A DNA stretch of 64,000 bases from positions 44,271 to 108,270 of the forward strand of contig JAFYYG010000046.1 of the NCBI GenBank assembly GCA_017557625.1, written 5' to 3'. This document shows positions 22,044 to 29,639 of the stretch, piece by piece (position 1 is the stretch's first letter; each line of letters begins with the position of its first letter). Both the position numbers and the translations under genes were made by a program. Source of the DNA: Muribaculaceae bacterium (GTDB taxonomy: Bacteria; Bacteroidota; Bacteroidia; Bacteroidales; Muribaculaceae). The notes beneath the pieces were generated by a model. It had not been told where the DNA came from. It saw only the letters and a program-made list of their open reading frames with translations, and searched no databases.

Positions 22044-23984
22044 ATGATACTTACAATTAACGGACAACAAGTTGCTCTGAAGAAAGGCGCATCTATAGAA
22101 TATGTTTCTGAAAACAGAATATTCACGGATGCTGATGACTACAGCATGGAGATAGAACTGCCTCTGGCTGGATGCTCACAGAACCTGGCAGTGTTTGGAA
22201 TGCTTACACGTAAAGACGTGGATGCTGAAACTATCTATTATGATGCTGTACTGCAGGACACCAACTTCTACAAACGAGGCGCGGTAGTGATAACAGAGAT
22301 TACTCACGAGTATGTGAAGGTACAGTTCCTCGAGAAAAGATCTTATCAGAATTTCTTCCCTCGATTCGATGAGAAGTACATCAATGAGCTTGACCTCGGG
22401 AATTGGCCGAGTCTGACTCCTTCAAACATAACGCCTCAGCAGATGTGGTCTAGATGGCAGGACTACACGGCACTTCCATGGGTAAATAACTCTACTGGCG
22501 TTCTGCAGAACTGCGTGAAGTGGAACAGCTCGCAGAACCGATATGAATGGAAAACCGAAGGTGATAATGACGATGACTTGGACTATTCAAAAGGTTTCTC
22601 ATTCCAGCCGAACCTGCTGTGGCTGACCAAGAAGATATGCGACGCTCTCGGTTATACATACGACTTCTCTATGTGGGAGAACAGTATATACAAGTACCTT
22701 ATTGTAATGAACACCACTCCTTATGTATGGTCATCAGGTAAATGGGCGACTGCACTACCTCATTGGACAATCAACGAGTTCTTTATGGAACTGGAGAATC
22801 TGCTTCTCTATGAATTCGACATCGACCACAAGAAAGGTCATATCAGCTGTTCCAAGACGCAGGAAAATGTGGAGTCGGCAGGGAGTGTACTCATAGATCA
22901 AGTGGTGGATGAGTTCTCTGTGGAGGTGGACACGGAAGATGAGGATGATTATAAGGCTATGCTGAACCGTGGATATGCGAAAGGTGGCCACCGTTTGGAC
23001 AACTTCTATTCATGTGAGTGGTACATCCATCGGCTCACAAAACCTGACGGCACTGTGAAATGCACGGAATACGAGACGCTGGCGCAGCTGCTTACCCACA
23101 GACTGAAGCAGGACTGCATAAGCGACAACACCGAGCCTCGTGGAAGCAACTTATATCCTGGTGGCAAATGGGGCTTGCACCATGCGCAGGACGTAGACAC
23201 TTACTTCGTGGTGGAAGTGGTGGAAAGGATTGAATACCGCACACAAGGTGGCAATGTATTCGAGACTTGGGGCAATGTGTGCCGACTGGTGCCGGTGAAC
23301 CGATTCGGAAATCTCATCCTTGACGAGGAGAACCGTGACAGCATTGAAGAATTGAGAATTGTGCCGGTGTGCATCGATGCCACAGATAGAGATAAAGGAC
23401 CAATAACATTCCTGGAGTGTGGAGACTTCGGCAATGATGCAGATACTGGGCCAGCTCACCATTCGCATAATCCAAACAATCCATTCCTCTCTGACTATGC
23501 CGATATTGACGAGGTAATTCAGTTCGGGGCTTGCCGCACTGTAGGCAATGGTGAAAGGGAGGCGAAGGATGAGATATTCAGCAACCTGAATGTGGCATTC
23601 TGGGATGGAGCGACTGCAATGTTCCCGCCACATCTGCCGCATCCGTGGATTGACTCTTATGACACAGATTACTCTTATGTGACACAGAACACCGACTCAC
23701 CACAAGGTACGCTGACAATAACATGGAGGGCTATATATGCTAACCATCCGTTCTCACTGCGAATCAATAACCAGGCATACGGACAGGGAGTGGAGCGCAC
23801 CTCGTTCACTAACATCGACCGAAAGAAGAAGTATCAATTCTCCTTCCTCTCTAAAGAAATACCCAATGTACGCTCCACATTCTTCATCGATGGAAAGAAA
23901 TATCTCTGCGTAAAGATAACGGCCCAGTTCAATGAAGAAGGTATGTCAAATCTTTTGAAGGGAGAGTTTTATAAGGTAATATAA
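22044..23984 (+). CDS. Tail-tip/baseplate-like phage protein (646 aa)
   Basis: It opens with MILTINGQQVALKKGASIEY followed by ADDYSMEIELPLAG, the opening seen in large proteins encoded after the tape measure gene in Bacteroidota phages, where the tail-tip hub is expected. The rest is beta-rich and acidic with many aromatic residues, in keeping with a host-contacting structure. No signal peptide or enzyme motif is seen. Its start codon directly follows a terminator, and no other late gene follows before the integrase, which reads the other way. Confidence 0.6.
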   Translation: MILTINGQQVALKKGASIEYVSENRIFTDADDYSMEIELPLAGCSQNLAVFGMLTRKDVDAETIYYDAVLQDTNFYKRGAVVITEITHEYVKVQFLEKRSYQNFFPRFDEKYINELDLGNWPSLTPSNITPQQMWSRWQDYTALPWVNNSTGVLQNCVKWNSSQNRYEWKTEGDNDDDLDYSKGFSFQPNLLWLTKKICDALGYTYDFSMWENSIYKYLIVMNTTPYVWSSGKWATALPHWTINEFFMELENLLLYEFDIDHKKGHISCSKTQENVESAGSVLIDQVVDEFSVEVDTEDEDDYKAMLNRGYAKGGHRLDNFYSCEWYIHRLTKPDGTVKCTEYETLAQLLTHRLKQDCISDNTEPRGSNLYPGGKWGLHHAQDVDTYFVVEVVERIEYRTQGGNVFETWGNVCRLVPVNRFGNLILDEENRDSIEELRIVPVCIDATDRDKGPITFLECGDFGNDADTGPAHHSHNPNNPFLSDYADIDEVIQFGACRTVGNGEREAKDEIFSNLNVAFWDGATAMFPPHLPHPWIDSYDTDYSYVTQNTDSPQGTLTITWRAIYANHPFSLRINNQAYGQGVERTSFTNIDRKKKYQFSFLSKEIPNVRSTFFIDGKKYLCVKITAQFNEEGMSNLLKGEFYKVI

Positions 23985-24008
23985 GGAACCCACTTATTAC
24001 ATTAATGA

Positions 24009-24231
24009 TTCCATCACCTTGAGACTGCAATAATGTGGTCTCTTTTTGTTATGATTTAAACTTGTTGCTTCACGTACAACATCATTTGCTGGATCACAAA
24101 TAACATCGCTAATACCATCACTAATTCCACCACCTTATATTAATATAGAGGCACAGACAACATCACATTATGCGTCACATACAACACCACGCATAACATC
24201 ACAAACTCCATCACTGATTCCATCACCTATT
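24009..24231. repeat. Cluster of short CATCAC-type repeats
   Basis: About ten close copies of (A/C)CATCAC or ACACCAC lie in some 220 bases, with GATTCCATCACC near both ends. The block separates the convergent 22044 and integrase genes. It could be a set of protein-binding sites (for example for integrase or an excision factor) or plain simple-sequence growth. Confidence 0.5.
24021..24047 (+). terminator. Terminator of the 22044 gene
   Basis: gagac/gtctc stem with a 12-base loop followed by TTTTT. Confidence 0.6.
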
Positions 24232-24237
24232 GTTGAC

Positions 24238-24276
24238 AAAAAAGGCTGCACTTTTTGGATTTAAGTACAGCCTTTT
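24238..24276 (-). terminator. Terminator of the integrase gene
   Basis: A 13-pair stem (aaaggctgcactt / aagtacagccttt) with T runs on both sides, located just past the integrase stop; it may act in both directions. Confidence 0.75.
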
Positions 24277-24292
24277 CTGAATAATTAAGCAT

Positions 24293-25528
24293 TTACTTCT
24301 TTTCGTATAGAACCCAATCAAGCACTTTACGATTTGCGTCATCAACTTTTTGCTGGTCAAAGTCTATATAGATGTCTGTAACTGTGTTTCCACCGTGTCC
24401 CAGAGCATGAGCTATGGTGTCCCGTGGTATATCGAGACTGGCTGCTATTGTTGCCCATGAGTGACGTGCCCAATATGATGATATGTTTGGAAATAACGGC
24501 TTTCGCTCTTTCTTCCCACCCAATCCACTGCGTTTTAACGGGCCAATGTTCTTCAAGGCATTGTTCATGTGCTTGGTGAAGTCATGGTAGTCATTATATC
24601 CATCCAGGATGTTAAGCAACCAATTCTTGCCTCTGTATTTCTCGATTATTTCCATAGCTTCCTTCTCAACTTTAATGGAATATAAGCGTTTAGTCTTTGC
24701 TCGATGGTAGTTGATTCTGCCATTGGAAATCTCTTTAAGGTGACAGAGATCAATGCTGTTGATTCCTATAAGCATGAACATCAGCTTGAACATGTCTAGA
24801 TACTTCTGTGCATACTTTTCGCAAGGATAATTGATTAGCGTCCTCAAATCCTCAACTTTCAAATTGCGTTTTGCAGTTGCCACTGGACGAATCTTAAAAC
24901 GTCTGAAAGGATAAGCGGTTGTAATATCCTCATCAATAGCTTCATTGAAAACAGCACGGATGTTGCGGAAATGAATGTTTCTGGCATTTTGCGAAGGTGA
25001 TGTCTCAGACAAGAATTTCTCAAACGAAGTGAGCCAATCTTTGGTTATGTCTTCGAATTTTAGTTTGGTAAGATGCTCACCCTCAAAGATCTCCATGCGT
25101 GAATAAGTGTGCATATAGATTTTGCGGGTACTTGGTTGTTTGCTGTCAGCGAACTTCAAAAACCTTGTTGAGAAAAGATTCTTGTATTCAGTAATTTCTT
25201 TCTCCTTTTCCGCTTTCTCAGGATGTATAAGCTGATCAATATGCTTCTTGATGTCAACAGCTGTCATTGAAGCGATTTTCCCTTCACTAACTAGTGAGAG
25301 GATTCCATAATCAACCTTTTGCTTAACACCTGAGATGTAGACGTTAAGCTTCATCTGCTCTGGATGATTAATCACCTTCAACTTTTTGCAATCCCACTGA
25401 TGGGTAAAAATCTTTGAGTTTAGTGACACATAGACAGTCTTATGCCTATGAGCAATTGCAATTTTCAAAACACTGGGTTTGCCAGGTTTTGTTCTCCGGT
25501 CATCTAAAAAAATCCTGGTACTTGCCAT
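24293..25528 (-). CDS. Tyrosine-type site-specific integrase (411 aa)
   Basis: Layout is typical of Bacteroidales integrases: an N-terminal arm-binding domain (about 1-100), a SAM-like core-binding domain (about 110-210) and a C-terminal catalytic domain. The nucleophile is Y387 (TDIYIDFD), with H378 in LGHGG and R355 in WARHSW. Two usual catalytic positions differ: the first Arg appears as N257 (IGINSIDL) and the His of HxxR as Y352 (SYWAR). Related Bacteroidota integrases also vary here, so activity is likely but not assured. The gene reads away from tRNA-Val, whose 3' end faces it 220 bases away, the classic position for integration into a tRNA gene. Confidence 0.85.
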   Translation of the reverse strand: MASTRIFLDDRRTKPGKPSVLKIAIAHRHKTVYVSLNSKIFTHQWDCKKLKVINHPEQMKLNVYISGVKQKVDYGILSLVSEGKIASMTAVDIKKHIDQLIHPEKAEKEKEITEYKNLFSTRFLKFADSKQPSTRKIYMHTYSRMEIFEGEHLTKLKFEDITKDWLTSFEKFLSETSPSQNARNIHFRNIRAVFNEAIDEDITTAYPFRRFKIRPVATAKRNLKVEDLRTLINYPCEKYAQKYLDMFKLMFMLIGINSIDLCHLKEISNGRINYHRAKTKRLYSIKVEKEAMEIIEKYRGKNWLLNILDGYNDYHDFTKHMNNALKNIGPLKRSGLGGKKERKPLFPNISSYWARHSWATIAASLDIPRDTIAHALGHGGNTVTDIYIDFDQQKVDDANRKVLDWVLYEKK

Positions 25529-25587
25529 AATAAAAAGAGAGGCACTTGCAACTTTATCGCTTTTTTCATTTCAGATTGCAAAGAAAA

Positions 25588-25610
25588 ATGAGCAATCAAA
25601 TGAGCAATCA
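25588..25610. repeat. Direct repeat between integrase and tRNA
   Basis: Two copies of atgagcaatca separated by one base. Close direct repeats between an integrase gene and its attachment site are often arm-type binding sites. Confidence 0.45.
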
Positions 25611-25696
25611 TTTCACACAAAAAGAATGAAAACATAGGAAAAAGAGTGCATAGTTGCCATTTTTTTTAACGGCTCGCAAGGGTCAATTATAAGAGA

Positions 25697-25741
25697 AAAT
25701 CGCTGATAGTCTTGAATTAATCAAATTACTATCAGCGATTT
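25697..25741 (-). terminator. Hairpin after tRNA-Val
   Basis: A 14-bp perfect stem (aaatcgctgatagt / actatcagcgattt) with a 17-base loop lies just past the tRNA 3' end. It could terminate the tRNA transcript or belong to the phage attachment region. Confidence 0.55.
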
Positions 25742-25750
25742 AATCTTGGG

Positions 25751-25825
25751 TGGGTGCTGACGGATTCGAACCGCCGACCCTCTGCTTGTAAGGCAGATGC
25801 TCTGAACCAGCTGAGCTAAGCACCC
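25751..25825 (-). tRNA. tRNA-Val (anticodon UAC)
   Basis: On the minus strand the acceptor strands gggtgct/agcaccc, a D-arm with AGCTCAGCTGG, an anticodon stem tctgc/gcaga with loop cTTACaa, and a T-arm with GGTTCGAATCC give a full cloverleaf with anticodon TAC. No CCA is encoded. The 3' end points at the prophage, so this is the likely integration target; no second copy of its 3' end is in the window. Confidence 0.95.
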
Positions 25826-25847
25826 GTGCTTTTTCTGAAAAGCGATG

Positions 25848-25855
25848 CAAAGGTA
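25848..25855 (-). promoter_or_regulatory. Promoter of tRNA-Val
   Basis: TACCTTTG on the minus strand, 22 bases before the tRNA. Confidence 0.55.
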
Positions 25856-25968
25856 ATGCAAGTTTTTGAGATGTGCAAGAGATTTTTGATTTTTTCAAAA
25901 GAAAAAAACGATGTTAAGGTGGAACGAGGAACGTGGAATGCGCTACGGGAACAGTTTCCTATTGACTC

Positions 25969-26637
25969 TTACAGCGGTATTCCGTTCTCTATGATAGGCA
26001 TGATGTCTTGGGGCTTGTTAACGATGATGTTGGCGTGATATTCTTTCAGTTCTTTCTCTGGTCGGAACCCCCAGGTCACACCTACGGAGTCGATACATGC
26101 TCGTCTTGCGGCTTCCATGTCGAGGCCCGAATCGCCAATGTATATTGCACTGCTCTTAGGAGTGGTGGCTTTTGAGAGAATCATAAAGAGGATTGACGGG
26201 TCGGGTTTTACTGGCACTCCTTCTTGCTGCCCTTCGATAGCGAGCCATTCGATGTCGGGGAAAAAGTGGTTGATGATGGTGGTAGTAGCACTTTGGTATT
26301 TATTGCTTGCCACGGCGAGTTTCACATCCCGTTCTTGCAGCTCGATCAGCAACTCGTGGATGCCGTCGTAGGGTTTTGTCCGCTTGGTGTTGTTCAAGTC
26401 GTAATACTCTTTAAAGTCTTTAAGCATGGCCTCTACCACCGAGGCCTGCTTGCGTGCGTCTTCGGGCAGTACACGTTCGATGAGCCGTTTAACACCATTT
26501 CCCACGAAGAAAGGGTAGGAAGCGATGCTGTGGGTGTGGAACCCATTGCGGTCGAGGGCATAGTTTGCCGCTTCTCCCAAGTCTTTGATAGTGTTAAGCA
26601 GCGTGCCGTCGAGATCGAATATTGCCAATTGTTTCAT
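25969..26637 (-). CDS. gph: HAD-family phosphatase, phosphoglycolate phosphatase-like
   Basis: It starts with the HAD motif I FDLDGTLLNT (nucleophile D8, acid/base D10), has motif II VASNK, and motif IV YIGDSGLDMEAA near the end; a helical cap domain fills residues 15-90. Length (222) and cap type match Gph-like phosphatases, which remove phosphate from 2-phosphoglycolate and similar small molecules. Closely related enzymes act on other phosphates, so the symbol is provisional. It lies 90 bases after tamL on the same strand and may be co-transcribed with it. Confidence 0.75.
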   Translation of the reverse strand: MKQLAIFDLDGTLLNTIKDLGEAANYALDRNGFHTHSIASYPFFVGNGVKRLIERVLPEDARKQASVVEAMLKDFKEYYDLNNTKRTKPYDGIHELLIELQERDVKLAVASNKYQSATTTIINHFFPDIEWLAIEGQQEGVPVKPDPSILFMILSKATTPKSSAIYIGDSGLDMEAARRACIDSVGVTWGFRPEKELKEYHANIIVNKPQDIMPIIENGIPL

Positions 26638-26727
26638 AATAATTCAGGTTATAGGGTTTTTTATGTGTCGTGCTTGAGATTTGAGCCATCAAATCACTTT
26701 TTTACTTTTTACTTCTGCCTTCATCTT

Positions 26728-29064
26728 TTAGAATGGATATCCTATCGAGAAGTGGAACTCTGCGTCACGTTTGAAAGATGGTGAGAAAAGTGGCCAGTGC
26801 TCTTGTCCTGAAGCGGGGTTATGAGCCTTCATGCCCATGTCGAAGCGCATAAGGAAGTAGGTGAAGTCCATACGTATGCCAAGACCATAGGAGAGTGCTA
26901 GCTGTTCGTAGAACTTGTTGATTTTAAATACTCCGCCAGGCTGGTCCTCATAGTCACGTATAGTCCACACATTGCCGCAGTCGATAAAAGCGCCAAGTTC
27001 GAGTACCCAGAAGAGTTTGCAACGATACTCCACGTTGAGATCGAGTCTGATATCTCCGCATTGGTAAATGAAGCTGTTTTGCGACTTCTTGCCGTCAAAG
27101 CTGCCTGGTCCCAGTGTACGCACTCCCCAGCCTCTAACGCTGTTGGCACCACCTGAGTAGAATCGCTTCTCAAATGGTAGCACTGTGCTGTTCCCGTAAG
27201 GGATAGCGACACCAAGTCCCGCATGTAATGCCACAGAACTTCGCTGGTTGAAGTAGTGTGTCAAAGCGAAGTCTCCATCGAGTTTGATATATTGCGAATA
27301 TCGTGTTCCGAAGACTTTGTAGCTGTCATCGGTTTCGCGTTTCTGCTTGATAATGTGTGAGATACCATAGAGCAGATTTCCTGCTGTCTCGGCCGAGCCA
27401 CGGATGGTGTAGATGTTGTTCTGGAAAACCGTGGTTAGTGGGTTCACTACGCGCTTGTTGGTCTTGTAGAAGGTGTAACCCATGCGCATGATAAGGTGGT
27501 TCTCATAAGAGTATCGCAGCAAAGGGTTTGTGATGCTGTCGAGGAAGTTGATCTTGCTCTTTGGCAGATAGACGTAACTGAGGTCGATGAGGTTGAACGT
27601 GTGACGCATCTGGTTGTTGCGCTCGCTCCAGATGTATTTCCATCCCGCACCGGCAATGATGCGCGTATATTCGGGCCGCTCTTGGTAGTTGAAGCTCGTC
27701 ATAAACTCGGTGGAGGCCTGGATGCGGCGCTTGAAGCTTTCGCGCAGGAAAGGCATCTTAAACTTTGGGAAAGTGATGCCCACATCGCCCGAGTACTCGC
27801 TGTAGTTATCGTTGATGAGGCCACTGAGGTCGCCCGAGAGACTTTCGTATGAGGCTTTGAACTTGACGTTAAGCACTTCTGAACCTTTGAAGATGTTGCG
27901 ATGCTGGTAATCGGCACCGATACCAAATCCAAGGTCACCCTCGCTGTTGGTACCCTCTAGCGAAAAGGATATAGTTTGCGACTTGTCGCGGTTAAGGAGG
28001 ATATAAGCATCAACCCATAGTGCACCGTCAATGTCCATAAACGGTCTCATGTCGATGTTTATGAATTTGAGGATGCCAAGTCTTCCCAGGGCTTTGTAGG
28101 TTCGGTCAACATCACTGGCATTGTAAAGCTGCAGTGGCCTGATAAAGCAGCTTTCATAGAGTACTTCTTTGTCGATATATTTGTCATCGCCATAGAGCAT
28201 GGTTAGACCATTGTAGGTTAGGGTGTCGCCATAGAATCCATTTTGCATTGTCACTGCGTCGTAGTTGGTGACAAACACCACGTTGCGCACATAGAACTGC
28301 CGATGAGTGTCGGTCTTAGGAATGCGTGGCAGCTCTTGGATGGCATCGCTCAATGTCAAAGTGAGGTCTACCTCGCGCGAACCAGCAGCGGTGTCGGCGA
28401 GGAACGTGATATAGTTCTTGTTGAAAGCGTAATATCCATTGTTGCGCATCCTCTGAACGATTAATTCTCGTTCAGCGTCGAGTTTGTTGTGGTCGAGTAG
28501 GGACTGCGTCTTGATGGGGAAATCGGTAGTGTCGCTTAGGATGATGTTGCGCAGACTGTCGCTCTGGATGTCATATTTGATCGAGCGGATGGAGTAAGGT
28601 TCGTTTAAGGTTATGTTGTAGGTCACCTGCGCCTTCTTCTTTTCTGGAATGAGCTTTACTTCGCTAGTGACTTCGTTCTTGAGGAAGCCTTTGTTGATGA
28701 GAGCTCTTTGCAATTGGTTGACACTTGCCATAGTGAGAGTGGAGTCGTAGATGACAGGAGGTGAACCTACACGCTGAATCCAGCGGTTGAACCACTTGGT
28801 GGAATCTTTGCCCGACAGATTGTAGAATGCGAGCTGCATCTTGAAGCCTCCCAACACTTTGTGGTTCTCGGTTTGTCGCAGGTAGTTGACAAGTTCAGTC
28901 GCACTCAGTTCGTTGCTGTTCTGCTTGTCAAGAATGTTGATTTTTGTCTTGTCGAGGAGAAGCTTACCATCGGGGACATGCTTGGTAGAGGAGCACGATA
29001 CTATTACCAGCACCATTATTAGTGCCAGAGTGATGAGTGATAATAGTTTGCTGCCTCTTGACAT
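26728..29064 (-). CDS. tamL: TamL: outer membrane lipoprotein of the BamA/TamA (Omp85) family
   Basis: The N-terminus has a lipoprotein signal ending in IVSCSSTKHVPDGKLLL, the start expected for the lipidated TamA equivalent of Bacteroidota. POTRA-type repeats follow (about residues 45-330, for example SELKLIPEKKKAQVTYNI-like strands). The C-terminal half is an Omp85 barrel with the lid motif GGANSVRGWGVRTLGPGSF (RGW of the V-R-G-(F/Y/W) signature) and an aromatic final residue (SIGYPF). The protein helps insert barrels or export surface material with TamB. At 778 residues the length is normal. TamB is not in the window; the gene is followed by the HAD phosphatase. Confidence 0.85.
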   Translation of the reverse strand: MSRGSKLLSLITLALIMVLVIVSCSSTKHVPDGKLLLDKTKINILDKQNSNELSATELVNYLRQTENHKVLGGFKMQLAFYNLSGKDSTKWFNRWIQRVGSPPVIYDSTLTMASVNQLQRALINKGFLKNEVTSEVKLIPEKKKAQVTYNITLNEPYSIRSIKYDIQSDSLRNIILSDTTDFPIKTQSLLDHNKLDAERELIVQRMRNNGYYAFNKNYITFLADTAAGSREVDLTLTLSDAIQELPRIPKTDTHRQFYVRNVVFVTNYDAVTMQNGFYGDTLTYNGLTMLYGDDKYIDKEVLYESCFIRPLQLYNASDVDRTYKALGRLGILKFINIDMRPFMDIDGALWVDAYILLNRDKSQTISFSLEGTNSEGDLGFGIGADYQHRNIFKGSEVLNVKFKASYESLSGDLSGLINDNYSEYSGDVGITFPKFKMPFLRESFKRRIQASTEFMTSFNYQERPEYTRIIAGAGWKYIWSERNNQMRHTFNLIDLSYVYLPKSKINFLDSITNPLLRYSYENHLIMRMGYTFYKTNKRVVNPLTTVFQNNIYTIRGSAETAGNLLYGISHIIKQKRETDDSYKVFGTRYSQYIKLDGDFALTHYFNQRSSVALHAGLGVAIPYGNSTVLPFEKRFYSGGANSVRGWGVRTLGPGSFDGKKSQNSFIYQCGDIRLDLNVEYRCKLFWVLELGAFIDCGNVWTIRDYEDQPGGVFKINKFYEQLALSYGLGIRMDFTYFLMRFDMGMKAHNPASGQEHWPLFSPSFKRDAEFHFSIGYPF

Positions 29065-29088
29065 GAGTGGTTTGGTCTAAATAAAGTG

Positions 29089-29096
29089 CAAATTTA
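29089..29096 (-). promoter_or_regulatory. Promoter of tamL
   Basis: TAAATTTG on the minus strand, 24 bases before the start codon; no clear -33 TTTG. Confidence 0.45.
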
Positions 29097-29365
29097 GATA
29101 AAAGTTTTCAGTTGTCAGTTATCAGTTGCCAGATTTTTTGAAATCAATAGAAAAATAGTCGAGCTTTCGTTGGTTCTGATGCTTCGCTGGTTTTATGGGG
29201 CAGGAGGAATTATGTGCACTGGAAGATAACCAATAATTACTTTGAGGTTGTAAAAATATGCTATAAAACAGAATTTTTACGGGTTTTATGTTAAATGAGG
29301 TTAAATTTTGGTGATTTCTGCTTGAAAATTATGTTTTATAACACAAAATGCTATAACTTTGCATC

Positions 29366-29511
29366 AGTTTTCATGGTATTAGTTTTTTAAGGTTATGAAA
29401 TCTTTGTCGTCGTGAGACGATACTTTTCATTGTTTTAAGGTTTATGTTAATGGTATTAGAAAGTTAATTAGTTAAGCAATCCCCGACGTTGAGTCAGGGA
29501 TTTCTTTTTTT
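29366..29511 (+). ncRNA. Candidate small RNA between divergent-side genes
   Basis: The 575-base gap 29065-29639 holds no protein gene. A plus-strand box TAACTTTG (29354-29361) is followed by about 145 bases without a sensible frame: an internal hairpin with GTGA tetraloop (tcgtc/gacga), two copies of tggtattag, and a clear terminator (aatccc-gac/gtc-gggatt, then eight T) at 29478-29511. The neighbours both read on the minus strand, so the unit stands alone. No known RNA class was recognised. Confidence 0.5.
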
Positions 29512-29569
29512 ATCTAGGATAGGAATGGTTAGGAATGACTAAGAATGACTAGGAGTTTTGTCATAGCCC

Positions 29570-29635
29570 ATTCCCCTTCTTTTTCCCTTCCACTTTCCAC
29601 TTTCCGCTTTCCACTTTCCGCTTTCCACCTTTATC
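29570..29635. repeat. Degenerate pyrimidine heptamer repeat
   Basis: Repeats of the type ccactttc/cgctttc in tandem, just after the dipeptidyl peptidase stop codon. Similar degenerate repeats lie at 31866-31918, 49487-49524, 50485-50555 and 59110-59213. Confidence 0.5.
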
Positions 29636-29639
29636 ACCT

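Noticed and set aside
1-25750. Diversity-generating retroelement or transposable (Mu-like) phage
   Set aside because: No reverse transcriptase, no template/variable repeat pair and no transposase were found; integration is by a tyrosine integrase at a tRNA.
25826-26038. Short plus-strand frame between tRNA-Val and the HAD gene
   Set aside because: It overlaps the tRNA promoter and the 3' end of the HAD gene and has no distinguishing features.
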